Below are positions 28,324-37,550 of a stretch of 64,000 nt of DNA, in pieces. Source of the DNA: Buchnera aphidicola (Astegopteryx bambusae) (GTDB lineage: Bacteria; Pseudomonadota; Gammaproteobacteria; Enterobacterales; Enterobacteriaceae); NCBI RefSeq assembly GCF_039365365.1, contig NZ_CP134985.1, forward strand, positions 248,001-312,000, in the 5' to 3' direction. Made by a program: the position numbers and the translations under genes. Under the pieces are notes generated by a model. That model worked only from the letters and a program-made list of their open reading frames with translations, was not told where the DNA came from and made no database searches. The number at the start of each line of letters is the position of its first letter. Within the stretch, counting starts at the first letter, position 1.

Positions 28324-28803
28324 TTATAAATGATCTACATTAATAATTTTATATTTAATATTACCATTAGGAGTTTTTATAGTAGATATTTGACCTACAT
28401 ATTTTCCTATTAATCCTCTAGAAATAGGAGAAAAAATAGAAATTAAATTATTTTTAAAATTAGATTCATCTTCACCAACAATTTTATATGTAAAATATTT
28501 TTTTGAAGAAACGTTCATAATAGTAACAGTAACTCCAAAAACAACTTTATTTTTATTAGGAATTTTTTTTATATCTATTACATTAATATTAGATAATTTA
28601 TTTTCTATTTCTTTAATTCTTCCCTCACAAAAACTTTGTTCTTCTCTTGCTGCATGATATTCTGCATTTTCTTTTAAATCTCCATGCGCTCTTGCCATTT
28701 TAATGTTATTTATAATTTTCTGTCTTTTAACATTTTTAAGATTGTTTAATTCATTTTTTAGTTTTTTAAATCCTGAAATTGTTATAGGTATATTTTTGGA
28801 CAA
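28324..28803 (-). CDS. greA: Transcription elongation factor GreA
   Basis: 159 residues (E. coli 158). The N-terminal coiled coil carries the acidic tip 'GDLKENAEYHAAREEQ' whose D and E residues work in the RNAP secondary channel to stimulate transcript cleavage. The FKBP-like C-domain has 'SPISRGLIGK'. It lies just upstream of rlmE. E. coli yhbY, which lies between, is missing. Confidence 0.95.
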   Translation of the reverse strand: MSKNIPITISGFKKLKNELNNLKNVKRQKIINNIKMARAHGDLKENAEYHAAREEQSFCEGRIKEIENKLSNINVIDIKKIPNKNKVVFGVTVTIMNVSSKKYFTYKIVGEDESNFKNNLISIFSPISRGLIGKYVGQISTIKTPNGNIKYKIINVDHL

Positions 28804-29119
28804 ATTAAAACCTCTATTTTCATAAAAATATTAATATTAAAAAAATTAATTTATTTTAATATAAATAAAATTAAAATATGTATATTTAATTTTTAATTAT
28901 ATAAAAAATAAATTAATTTTAAAAGTACAATAAACAGTACTTACTAAAAAATATATAAATATTTTTTATTAAATTTAAAAAATATTTAATAAATATATTA
29001 TAAATTTATAAGAAACAAAAATAAATTATAAAAAATTAAATAAATATAAAAGAATTTATCAATTTTAAAAAAAATGTTTTATTATATTAATAAAATAATA
29101 TAAATAATAATATAATTAT
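28804..29119. other. 316-bp divergent intergenic region, greA / ibaG
   Basis: Almost pure A/T. It should contain the promoters of greA (minus) and ibaG (plus), but with such composition -10-like hexamers occur everywhere and no promoter can be named. A short inverted motif AGTAC...GTACT at about 28923-28941 is the only G/C-containing structure. No gene is seen. Confidence 0.4.
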
Positions 29120-29386
29120 ATGAATAAAAAAAAAATAGAAAACATGTTAAAAAAAGAAATAAAATTATATAAAATAAAAATAAAAAAAGAAAATAAAAAT
29201 ATAGAAATAGTAGCTGTAAGTAATACTTTTTTAAATAAAACAGAATTGCAAAGACAACAAACAATATACAAACCAATACAAAATTTGATAATAAAAAAAA
29301 AAATACATGCTGTAATAATTTATACATATTCTATAAAAGAATGGAAGAAGAAATTAAATAAAAAAAAACATAAACAAAAATATTAA
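29120..29386 (+). CDS. ibaG: BolA-family acid-stress/iron-sulfur protein IbaG (YrbA)
   Basis: 88 residues. The family core is clear: 'EIVAVSNTFLNKTELQRQQTIYKPIQNLI', 'KIHAVIIYTYSIKEWKKK' matches E. coli IbaG '[29 protein letters not shown]' and 'RIHAVSIKAYTPAEWARD'. BolA-like proteins partner monothiol glutaredoxins in Fe-S handling. In E. coli murA follows at once; here 131 bp of AT-rich spacer (with a 22-bp palindrome at 29442-29463) leads to rplU instead. Confidence 0.9.
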   Translation: MNKKKIENMLKKEIKLYKIKIKKENKNIEIVAVSNTFLNKTELQRQQTIYKPIQNLIIKKKIHAVIIYTYSIKEWKKKLNKKKHKQKY

Positions 29387-29517
29387 TTATAAAATTTTTA
29401 TAAATTAATATTTTTATTTTTTATAAAAGATATAAAGTTTTATTAATTTTTTAAAAAATTAATTGTAAAAATTAAGTTTTATAAAAAATAAAATAATATA
29501 ATAGAGAGATACACAAA

Positions 29518-29829
29518 ATGAAAGTAATATTTATTATAAAAAATAATCAATATTTAGCTAATGTTGGAGATAATATAATCGTAAAAAAATTAAATAAAAA
29601 AATAGGTGAAAAAATTTCATTAAAAAAAATATTAATGATTTCAAATAAAGAAAAGATAATAATAGGAAAACCATTTATAAAAAAAGAATATATATTAGCA
29701 AAAATTAAAGCACATAAAAAAAATAAAAAAATAAATATAATAAAATTTAAAAGAAGAAAACATCATATAAAAAGACAAGGTCATAGACAAAAATACACTA
29801 TTATTAAAATAATAAAAATAAAAAAATAA
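29518..29829 (+). CDS. rplU: 50S ribosomal protein L21
   Basis: 103 residues, the same as E. coli. The ends are diagnostic: 'VIFIIKNNQYLANVGDNIIVKKL' and 'FKRRKHHIKRQGHRQKYTIIKI', matching E. coli '[23 protein letters not shown]'. L21 binds 23S rRNA. Followed by rpmA 14 bp later, the classic L21-L27 pair. Confidence 0.96.
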   Translation: MKVIFIIKNNQYLANVGDNIIVKKLNKKIGEKISLKKILMISNKEKIIIGKPFIKKEYILAKIKAHKKNKKINIIKFKRRKHHIKRQGHRQKYTIIKIIKIKK

Positions 29830-29843
29830 AATAGGAATATAAA

Positions 29844-30098
29844 ATGGCTCATAAAAAAGCTGGTGGTTCAACTAGAAATGGAAGAGATTCCAATCCAAAA
29901 AGATTAGGAATAAAAAAATTTGGAGGAGAATTTATAAAACCTGGAAATATAATATTAACACAGAGAGGTACAAAATTTCATCCAGGAGAAAATGTAGGAT
30001 GTGGAAAAGATCATACTTTATTTGCACTGAAAAAAGGAAAAATAAAATTTGAAAAAAAAGGAAAAAAAAATAGAAAATATGTAAGAATAATTATATAA
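29844..30098 (+). CDS. rpmA: 50S ribosomal protein L27
   Basis: 84 residues beginning [17 protein letters not shown], one of the most conserved ribosomal N-termini, which reaches the peptidyl transferase centre. '[25 protein letters not shown]'-like sequence follows. AGGAATAT is a reasonable ribosome-binding site. E. coli yhbE, between rpmA and obgE, is absent. Confidence 0.97.
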   Translation: MAHKKAGGSTRNGRDSNPKRLGIKKFGGEFIKPGNIILTQRGTKFHPGENVGCGKDHTLFALKKGKIKFEKKGKKNRKYVRIII

Positions 30099-31124
<1,026 letters not shown>

Positions 31125-31135
31125 ATAAAATTTGA

Positions 31136-31166
31136 AACCCGAGTATATAAAATGTTATACCGGGTT
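31136..31166. terminator. Terminator hairpin between convergent obgE and rpsI
   Basis: AACCCG (31136-31141) / CGGGTT (31161-31166) is extended inside by GTATA/TATAC after a one-base bulge, giving an 11-bp stem. AT-rich tracts flank both sides, so it can serve both converging transcripts. Confidence 0.8.
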
Positions 31167-31187
31167 ATAAAAAATATTTTTATAAAA

Positions 31188-31577
31188 CTATCTTTTAGAA
31201 AATTGAGGTTTTTTTCTAGCCTTTCTTAAACCAAATTTTTTTCTTTCTACTTTTCTAGAATCTCTAGTAACAAATCCAGCTTTTTTTAACTTAGTCTTAA
31301 AAATATTATCATATTCTATTAATGATTTTGATATTCCTTGTCTGATAGCATTTGCTTGACTAGATATTCCTCCTCCTTTTACAGTTATAATAAAATCAAA
31401 TTTATCATTTATATTTAATATTGATGTAGGTTGTAAAACTATTGCGCGTAATGTATTTCTTTTAAAATAATTATTTAACTTTTTCTTATTTATAAAAATT
31501 TTTCCATTACCAATTTTTAAAAAAATTCTAGCGGAAGAAGTTTTTCTTCTTCCAGTTCCATAATTTATAATTTTCAT
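31188..31577 (-). CDS. rpsI: 30S ribosomal protein S9
   Basis: 129 residues (E. coli 130). Starts '[24 protein letters not shown]' and ends '[20 protein letters not shown]', the conserved tail that contacts P-site tRNA. Transcribed after rplM with a 23-bp gap, as in E. coli. Confidence 0.97.
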   Translation of the reverse strand: MKIINYGTGRRKTSSARIFLKIGNGKIFINKKKLNNYFKRNTLRAIVLQPTSILNINDKFDFIITVKGGGISSQANAIRQGISKSLIEYDNIFKTKLKKAGFVTRDSRKVERKKFGLRKARKKPQFSKR

Positions 31578-31600
31578 GTTTAATCTTATAAAATTCCAAA

Positions 31601-32029
31601 TTATACTTTTAATATTTGAGGTTTTTGAGAAATATATTTTAATTCATCTCCTGAATAAATTTTTAATCTTTTCATAATATGTTTTCTTAAAGAGTTTTTT
31701 GGCAACATACCTCTAATGGCTATTCTAATAACTTCTTCTGGATTATGAATTAACATATCTTTTAAAGATATTTTTTTTAAACCGCCTGTATGTCCAGTAT
31801 GTCTATAATAAATTTTATTTTTTATTTTATTTCCAGTTACAGATATTTTTTCAGCATTAAATATTATTATATAATCTCCATCACAAACATTATTTTGATA
31901 ATTTGGTTTATGTTTTCCAATTAAATATTTAGATATACTAGAAGATAACCTTCCTAGTATTTTTTTTTTAGCGTTTACATAAAACCATTTATTTTTATTA
32001 ATTTTTCTTTTTATTAAAAAGTTTTTCAT
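31601..32029 (-). CDS. rplM: 50S ribosomal protein L13
   Basis: 142 residues, equal to E. coli. Features include '[30 protein letters not shown]', '[18 protein letters not shown]' and '[10 protein letters not shown]'. First gene of the rplM-rpsI pair, divergent from pheA across an intergenic region with a long palindrome. Confidence 0.97.
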   Translation of the reverse strand: MKNFLIKRKINKNKWFYVNAKKKILGRLSSSISKYLIGKHKPNYQNNVCDGDYIIIFNAEKISVTGNKIKNKIYYRHTGHTGGLKKISLKDMLIHNPEEVIRIAIRGMLPKNSLRKHIMKRLKIYSGDELKYISQKPQILKV

Positions 32030-32132
32030 TTTAAAAAAATACCTATATAATATTATTATTAATTAAAATATTACTTGTAAAATAATATAAAATATATTTT
32101 TTATATTAATTGTTAATATAATATTACATAAA

Positions 32133-32200
32133 AAAATATTAAAAAATAAAAATAATATTATTTTTTAAAAAATAATATTATTTTTATTTTTTAATATTTT
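32133..32200. repeat. 68-bp perfect palindrome upstream of pheA
   Basis: Reading outward from the centre (between 32166 and 32167), every base from 32133 to 32200 pairs with its mirror partner: two 34-nt arms with no spacer, all A/T. Symmetry breaks at 32132/32201. It lies between the divergent starts of rplM (32029) and pheA (32258). A second, smaller hairpin (9-bp stem, 3-nt loop) occupies 32101-32121. Any transcript crossing it would fold into a 34-bp hairpin; the duplex could also extrude as a cruciform. Confidence 0.95.
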
Positions 32201-32257
32201 AATATACATTAAAAATTGTATTCAAATATTTTTAATATAATAAGAGTAAATATTTTT

Positions 32258-33370
32258 ATGAATTTAGAGATAAATTTTTTAAATTTTAGAAATAAAATTG
32301 ACAAATTAGATAATAAAATAATTAAATTATTGTTTAAAAGAAATTATATTTCTAAAGAAATAGCAAAAACAAAAATAATTTTAAAAAAAGACATAAAAGA
32401 TAAAAATAGAGAAAAAGAAATATTATTAAATATATATAAAAAATCTAAAAAATATAATATTTCTAAAAAATATATAAAAAAAATTTTTAAAATAATAATA
32501 AATCATTCTATAAAAATGCAAAAAAAAATATTTAACAAAAAAAATATACAAAAAATATCTTTTTTAGGTCCTGAAGGATCATATTCATATTATGCTACAA
32601 AAAAATATTGTAAAAAAAAAATACTATACAAAAAATTACCATATAAAAATTTTAATGAAGTAATAAGTGCTTTAGAAAAAAATATTGTAAATTTTTCAAT
32701 ATTACCATTAGAAAATTCTAATACAGGAAAAATAGATGAGACATACAAAATATTAGAAAAAAAGAAATTGTTTATAATAAAAACTTTAAACATAAAAATT
32801 AATCATTGTTTATTATCTAAGCAAATAATAAAAACAAAGAATATACAAATAATATATACACATTTACAACCATTTCTACAATGTAAAAAATTTATAAAAA
32901 ATTTTTGTAAACTTAGCAAAATAAAATTTGTTGAAAGCACATCTTCAGCAATAAAAAATATTTTAATAAAAAATAAAAATAATATAGCAGCCATAGGGCA
33001 TAAAAAAAACAAAAACTTTTTTAATTTAAAAATATTAAAAAAAAACATAAACAATGATAAAAATAATTTTACTAAATTTATAGTACTAAAAAGAAATAAA
33101 AAAAAAATAGATTACAAAAAAAATATTATTTTAATAAAATTTTTATATAACATAAAAAAATTTCCAAACAATATATTATTAATTTTATATGAAAATAATA
33201 TAAAAATAAAAAGTTTAATATATCATAAATCAAACGTAGAAGATAATAAAAATATATATTTTGTTGAAATAAAAAATAACAAAATATTAACTAAAAACAT
33301 AAAAAATATATTAAAAAAAACATTAAAAATTACAAATAGTATAAAAATAATAGGAAACTACAAAAAATAA
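32258..33370 (+). CDS. pheA: Bifunctional chorismate mutase / prephenate dehydratase (P-protein)
   Basis: 370 residues from the ATG at 32258; an AAGAG sits upstream, and the alternative in-frame TTG at 32216 adds 14 residues with no match. Chorismate mutase residues keep E. coli numbering: R11, R28, K39, D48, R51, E52, S84, Q88. The dehydratase domain has 'FLGPEGSYS' (102-110), 'PLENSNTGKI' and the catalytic T272 in 'FTKF'. The C-terminal ACT-like regulatory part is present by length, but the Phe-binding motifs GALV and ESRP read FPNN (302-305) and YHKS (322-325). The enzyme converts chorismate to phenylpyruvate. Loss of feedback inhibition is inferred. No Phe-rich leader peptide is seen. Confidence 0.95.
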   Translation: MNLEINFLNFRNKIDKLDNKIIKLLFKRNYISKEIAKTKIILKKDIKDKNREKEILLNIYKKSKKYNISKKYIKKIFKIIINHSIKMQKKIFNKKNIQKISFLGPEGSYSYYATKKYCKKKILYKKLPYKNFNEVISALEKNIVNFSILPLENSNTGKIDETYKILEKKKLFIIKTLNIKINHCLLSKQIIKTKNIQIIYTHLQPFLQCKKFIKNFCKLSKIKFVESTSSAIKNILIKNKNNIAAIGHKKNKNFFNLKILKKNINNDKNNFTKFIVLKRNKKKIDYKKNIILIKFLYNIKKFPNNILLILYENNIKIKSLIYHKSNVEDNKNIYFVEIKNNKILTKNIKNILKKTLKITNSIKIIGNYKK

Positions 33371-33444
33371 AATATTTATTTATATATATTTTAAAATCTA
33401 ACAAAATATATTTAAATATTTTATATTTACTTTAAGAGAATAAA

Positions 33445-34791
33445 ATGTTTAGAAATTTAAAAAAAAAATTCAATGAAATAATAGAAAAAATATCTAATTC
33501 TGGAAGAATTAGAGAAAAAGATATAACATATACAATAAGAGAAATAAGAAAATCATTTTTAGAATCTGACGTTGCAATAACAGTCATAAAAAAATTTATA
33601 ACAAAAATAAAAAAAAAATCTATAGGAAAGAAGATAAATAAAAGTTTTACACCAGGTCAAGAACTAATACATATAATACAAAAAGAAATGATAAAAGAAT
33701 TTGGTGAAAAACCAAGTTTGATAAATTTGTCTACAAAATCTACAGCTATAATATTAATAGTTGGTTTACAAGGAATGGGAAAAACAACTAGTACAGTTAA
33801 AATTGCAAATTTTATAAAAAGAAAATATAAAAAAAAAGTATGTACATTTTCATTAGATACAATAAGACCTGCAGCAATAGAACAACTAAAAATTTTATCA
33901 AAATCATCAAATATAGATTTTATACAAATAAAAAATAAAAAAAATTATATAAAAATGTTAGAAAATGGATTAGAAATATCAAAAAAAAAAATATATGATT
34001 GCGTAATAATAGATACTTCCGGTAGATTACATGTAAATAAAAACATGATGAATGAATTAAAAAATATTCAAAAATTTTCCAATCCTATAGAAACTTTATT
34101 AGTATGTGATGCTATGTTAGGACAAGATTCTATCAAAATAATAGAATCTTTTAAAAAATATGTAAATATAACAGGAATAATATTAACTAAAACAGACAGT
34201 GATTCTAGATGTGGAATTGCACTTTCAGCAAGACATATAACAAAAAAACCAATAAAATTTTTATGTAATGGAGAAAAAATAGAAAATATAAAAATATTTG
34301 AACCAAAAAAAATAGTTAATAAAATAATAGGTATGGAAAATGTAACATCACTAATTGACAAAATTAAAACAAATATAAAAAAAGAAAAATATATTTTAAA
34401 TAAAAATAAAAAAATAAAAAATAATACATTTAATTTAAACAATTTTTTAAATCAAATAGATCAATTAAATAAAATTGGAGGAATAGAAAAAATAATAAAC
34501 AAAATTCCATCACAATACATTAACAAAAACAAAAATTTAAAAAATGTAAATAATTCTTTAATAAAACAGTTTAAAGTAATTATACAATCTATGACAAAAG
34601 AAGAAAGAAAAAATCCTAAAATAATAAAAAGTTCTAGAAAAAAAAGAATAGCTATGGGATCTGGATCAAGCGTGCAACAAATAAATATATTATTACAAAA
34701 ATTTAATCATGTAAAAAAAATCTTTAAAAAAATAAAAAAAAGTGGTACAAACAATTTTTTTAAAAATTTTTTTAACAAACAATTTTTTTAA
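33445..34791 (+). CDS. ffh: Signal recognition particle protein Ffh
   Basis: 448 residues (E. coli 453). The N domain is followed by the G domain with P-loop 'GLQGMGKTTSTVK' from residue 107, 'DTSGRLHVN', and 'TKTDSDSRCG'. The M domain with 'MTKEERKNPKIIKSSRKKRIAMGSG' binds 4.5S RNA; its methionine bristles are partly replaced by Ile/Leu/Asn. Ffh targets inner-membrane proteins to FtsY and SecYEG. Leads ffh-rpsP-rimM-trmD-rplS as in E. coli. Confidence 0.95.
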   Translation: MFRNLKKKFNEIIEKISNSGRIREKDITYTIREIRKSFLESDVAITVIKKFITKIKKKSIGKKINKSFTPGQELIHIIQKEMIKEFGEKPSLINLSTKSTAIILIVGLQGMGKTTSTVKIANFIKRKYKKKVCTFSLDTIRPAAIEQLKILSKSSNIDFIQIKNKKNYIKMLENGLEISKKKIYDCVIIDTSGRLHVNKNMMNELKNIQKFSNPIETLLVCDAMLGQDSIKIIESFKKYVNITGIILTKTDSDSRCGIALSARHITKKPIKFLCNGEKIENIKIFEPKKIVNKIIGMENVTSLIDKIKTNIKKEKYILNKNKKIKNNTFNLNNFLNQIDQLNKIGGIEKIINKIPSQYINKNKNLKNVNNSLIKQFKVIIQSMTKEERKNPKIIKSSRKKRIAMGSGSSVQQINILLQKFNHVKKIFKKIKKSGTNNFFKNFFNKQFF

Positions 34792-34811
34792 AATAAAATG
34801 GAAAAATTAAT

Positions 34812-35057
34812 ATGATAAAAATAAGATTGTCAAGAATAGGTTCAAAAAAAAAACCATTTTTTAAAATAATAGTTGCTGATGTTAGATGTCCTCAAAATGG
34901 AAAATTTATAGAAAAATTAGGATACTATGATCCAATTACAAAAAATCTTAAAAAAAAATTCTATATATCAGAAAATAGAATAAATTTTTGGATTAGCAAA
35001 GGAGCAATTTTATCTAAAAGACTAAAAAACATTATAAAACAAAATAAATCATGCTAA
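34812..35057 (+). CDS. rpsP: 30S ribosomal protein S16
   Basis: 81 residues (E. coli 82). The start 'MIKIRLSRIGSKKKPFFKIIVAD' and the 'GYYDPITK' block are diagnostic. It overlaps rimM by 7 bp, a tighter arrangement than in E. coli. Confidence 0.96.
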   Translation: MIKIRLSRIGSKKKPFFKIIVADVRCPQNGKFIEKLGYYDPITKNLKKKFYISENRINFWISKGAILSKRLKNIIKQNKSC

Positions 35058-35560
35058 TAATAGGAAAAATAATAAAACCATATGGTATTTTAGGGTGGTT
35101 ACAAATAGTTTCATTTACAGAAAAAAAAGAAAAAATCTTTGAATATTCTACTTTATATTTTAAAACAAAAAAAAAATATAAAAAATTAAAAATAAAAAAT
35201 TGGAAAATTTGTAAAAAAAAAATATTAATAAAAATTTCAAAAATAGAAGATAGAACAAAATCAGAATATTTTTTAAAAAAAAAAATATTTATAAAAAAAT
35301 GTTCTTTACCTAAATTAAAAAAAAATGAATATTATTGGAAAGATATAATAAATTGCAAAGTTTTTAATACTAAAAATAAATTTTTAGGAAAAATAACTAA
35401 AATTATTGATGTAAAAACATCAAATATAATATCAATAAAAACAAATTGTATTAAAAAAAAACAAGAAATTTTAATACCATTTATAATAAATAAATATATA
35501 AAAAATATAAATATAAATAAAAAGAAAATAATAATAAAAAATTATTTATATTTTATCTAA
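35051..35560 (+). CDS. rimM: 16S rRNA processing protein RimM
   Basis: 169 residues (E. coli 182). The N-terminal 'GKIIKPYGILGWLQIVSFT' and the PRC-barrel 'YYWKDIINCKVFN' (E. coli YYWKDLMGCQVVT) are clear; the end 'ILIPFI...' contains the PRC-barrel strand. RimM binds S19 and assists 30S head assembly. The middle is lysine-rich and weakly conserved. Sits between rpsP and trmD. Confidence 0.92.
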   Translation: MLIIGKIIKPYGILGWLQIVSFTEKKEKIFEYSTLYFKTKKKYKKLKIKNWKICKKKILIKISKIEDRTKSEYFLKKKIFIKKCSLPKLKKNEYYWKDIINCKVFNTKNKFLGKITKIIDVKTSNIISIKTNCIKKKQEILIPFIINKYIKNININKKKIIIKNYLYFI

Positions 35561-35568
35561 AATATTAT

Positions 35569-36324
35569 ATGAAAAAAAAGAATAATATTACTATAAATGT
35601 AGTAACTATATTTCCAGAAATGTTTAAAACAATATTAAAATATGGAATAATAAAAAAATCTATTAAATTAAAAATGTTAAAAATAAAATTTTGGAATCCT
35701 AGAAACTTTGTAAAAAAAAAAAATGAAAATATTGATGATACACCTTATGGTGGTGGGCCTGGAATTATAATGAAACCATATCCACTATATAATACTATAA
35801 AGTATATAAAATCATTATATAAAAAAAAAAATATAAAAACTATTTATTTAACACCTCAAGGAAAAAAAATAAATAAAAAAAATATATTAAACATTTTAAA
35901 ATTTAAAAATATAATATTAGTATGTGGAAGATATGAAGGAATAGATGAAAGAATAATATTAAAAGAAATAGATGAAGAAATATCAATAGGAGACTATGTT
36001 TTAACTGGTGGTGAAATACCATCAATGGTATTAATAGAATGTATTATAAGATTTATACCAGGCATCATAAAAAAAAAATGTATTTCAGAAGATTCTTTTT
36101 TTAATGGATTATTAGATTACCCGAATTACACTAAACCAAGAATATTTAAAGGTATGAAAGTTCCTAAAATTTTGTTATCAGGAAATCATAAAAATATAAA
36201 ATTATGGAAAATTAAAGAATCATTAAGAATCACATTATTAAAAAGACCAGATTTATTTAAAAAAAAATTTAAAAAAGCAAAAAATAAAATTTTAAAAATA
36301 TTTCAAACAAAATATACGAAATAA
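35569..36324 (+). CDS. trmD: tRNA (guanine-37-N1)-methyltransferase TrmD
   Basis: 251 residues (E. coli 255). A SPOUT enzyme with a deep trefoil knot: 'VVTIFPEMF' at the start, 'DDTPYGGGPGIIMKPYPL', 'VCGRYEGIDERI', 'EISIGDYVLTGGE' and 'LDYPNYTKPRIF'. It makes m1G37 in tRNAs that read CNN and GGG codons, preventing frameshifts. Follows rimM by 8 bp. Confidence 0.96.
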   Translation: MKKKNNITINVVTIFPEMFKTILKYGIIKKSIKLKMLKIKFWNPRNFVKKKNENIDDTPYGGGPGIIMKPYPLYNTIKYIKSLYKKKNIKTIYLTPQGKKINKKNILNILKFKNIILVCGRYEGIDERIILKEIDEEISIGDYVLTGGEIPSMVLIECIIRFIPGIIKKKCISEDSFFNGLLDYPNYTKPRIFKGMKVPKILLSGNHKNIKLWKIKESLRITLLKRPDLFKKKFKKAKNKILKIFQTKYTK

Positions 36325-36357
36325 CTTAAAAACAAAAAAATGAGATAATAAAAAGTT

Positions 36358-36729
36358 GTGAAAAATATTATAGAAAATATAGAAAAAAAAAATAAATTAA
36401 AACATACTATTCCATCATTCAAATCAGGAGATACAATAGAAATACAAAGTTGTATATTAGACGGAGAAAAAACAAGATTACAAAAATTTGAAGGAATAGT
36501 TATTGCAATAAAAAATAGAGGATTTAGATCTTCATTTTCTGTTAGAAAAATTTCTAATGGAGAAGGTGTAGAAAGAATTTTTAAAAAATATTCTCCTAAT
36601 ATAAAAAAAATAAAAATAAAAAAATATGGAAAAGTAAAACAATCAAAATTATATTATATTAGAAAACTACATGGAAAATCTTATAAAATAAAAGAAAAAA
36701 AAAATAAAAAAAAATTTTTACAAAAATAA
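36358..36729 (+). CDS. rplS: 50S ribosomal protein L19
   Basis: 123 residues from a GTG start (E. coli 115). The blocks 'HTIPSFKSGDTIEIQSCILDG', 'QKFEGIVIAIKNRGFRSSFSVRKISNGEGVERIF' and 'AKLYYIRKLHGKSYKIKE'-like end are typical. A GAG element precedes the GTG at a long spacing of about 14 nt; no ATG lies further upstream in frame near the alignment start. The C-terminus is extended by a Lys/Asn-rich tail. Confidence 0.94.
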   Translation: MKNIIENIEKKNKLKHTIPSFKSGDTIEIQSCILDGEKTRLQKFEGIVIAIKNRGFRSSFSVRKISNGEGVERIFKKYSPNIKKIKIKKYGKVKQSKLYYIRKLHGKSYKIKEKKNKKKFLQK

Positions 36730-36753
36730 TTTTTTACATAAAAAATGTTAAAA

Positions 36754-36781
36754 TCATGCAGTAAAAATTAAAACTGCATGA
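36754..36781 (+). terminator. Hairpin after rplS
   Basis: A perfect 9-bp stem TCATGCAGT / ACTGCATGA with a 10-nt loop lies 24 bp after the rplS stop and ends the ffh-rplS gene run. It is followed by A7 then T5 rather than an immediate T run. Confidence 0.7.
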
Positions 36782-36944
36782 CAAAAAAATTTTTATATAT
36801 ATTTTAAAAAATTTTTAAAAACAATATAAATTTTATATTTAATTATTTAATGAAATATATTTAAAAATTAAAATAAAATATAAAAATAAAAAAAAATATA
36901 TTTTTGTTAAAATAGTATTTTAAATAATAAAAAAAAATATTTAT

Positions 36945-37397
36945 ATGAAAAAAAAAAATTTAGTTTTATTAATAAATGGACCAAACTTAAATTTATTAGG
37001 AAATAGAGAAAAAAAAATATATGGAAAAATAACATTACATCAATTAATAGAAAAATTAAAAAAAAAAGCAAATCTATTAAAAATTAAATTAAAAACTTTT
37101 CAATCTAATTCGGAGTCGAAATTAATAGAAAAAATACAAAAATCTAAAAATATAGTTAAATATATTATAATAAATCCAGCAGCATATACTCATACAAGTA
37201 TAGCAATTAGAGATGCATTATTATCAGTACAAATTCCATTTATAGAAGTACATATATCAAATATATATGCTAGAGAAAATTTTAGAGCAAATTCATGGTT
37301 TTCTGACATTTCTTCAGGCATAATATGTGGATTAGGAACACAAGGATATTTTTTAGCTCTAGATGCAATATATAAAAAAATATTTAAAAAAAAATAA
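36945..37397 (+). CDS. aroQ: 3-dehydroquinate dehydratase, type II
   Basis: 150 residues. Type II dehydroquinase blocks: '[19 protein letters not shown]' with the catalytic Tyr 26, '[14 protein letters not shown]', '[18 protein letters not shown]' and '[14 protein letters not shown]' with '[12 protein letters not shown]'. It dehydrates 3-dehydroquinate in the shikimate pathway, feeding chorismate to PheA, so both genes lie within 5 kb. E. coli uses the unrelated type I enzyme AroD; the type II gene is typical for Buchnera and many other Gammaproteobacteria. Confidence 0.95.
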   Translation: MKKKNLVLLINGPNLNLLGNREKKIYGKITLHQLIEKLKKKANLLKIKLKTFQSNSESKLIEKIQKSKNIVKYIIINPAAYTHTSIAIRDALLSVQIPFIEVHISNIYARENFRANSWFSDISSGIICGLGTQGYFLALDAIYKKIFKKK

Positions 37398-37414
37398 AAC
37401 AAAGATTAAAAATT

Positions 37415-37448
37415 TTTACACTTTTCTTTCAAATTAGAAAAGTGTAAA
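37415..37448. terminator. Hairpin between convergent aroQ and rluD
   Basis: A 13-bp perfect stem TTTACACTTTTCT / AGAAAAGTGTAAA with an 8-nt loop begins 18 bp after the aroQ stop. AT-rich flanks on both sides fit a bidirectional terminator. Confidence 0.8.
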
Positions 37449-37550
37449 TTATATTACATATAAAAAATATAAAATTTTTAAAAATTTTAAAATTAAATAT
37501 TTTAATAATTTTCAAAAACAAACTTATAAAAATATTTTTAATAAAAAATA

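Noticed and set aside
28804-29119. Specific -10/-35 promoters in AT-rich spacers
   Set aside because: TATAAT-like hexamers occur many times per 100 bp by composition alone, so single sites cannot be supported without transcript data.
32216-32257. TTG start 14 codons upstream of pheA
   Set aside because: No ribosome-binding site and no homology; chorismate mutase numbering fits the ATG at 32258 exactly.
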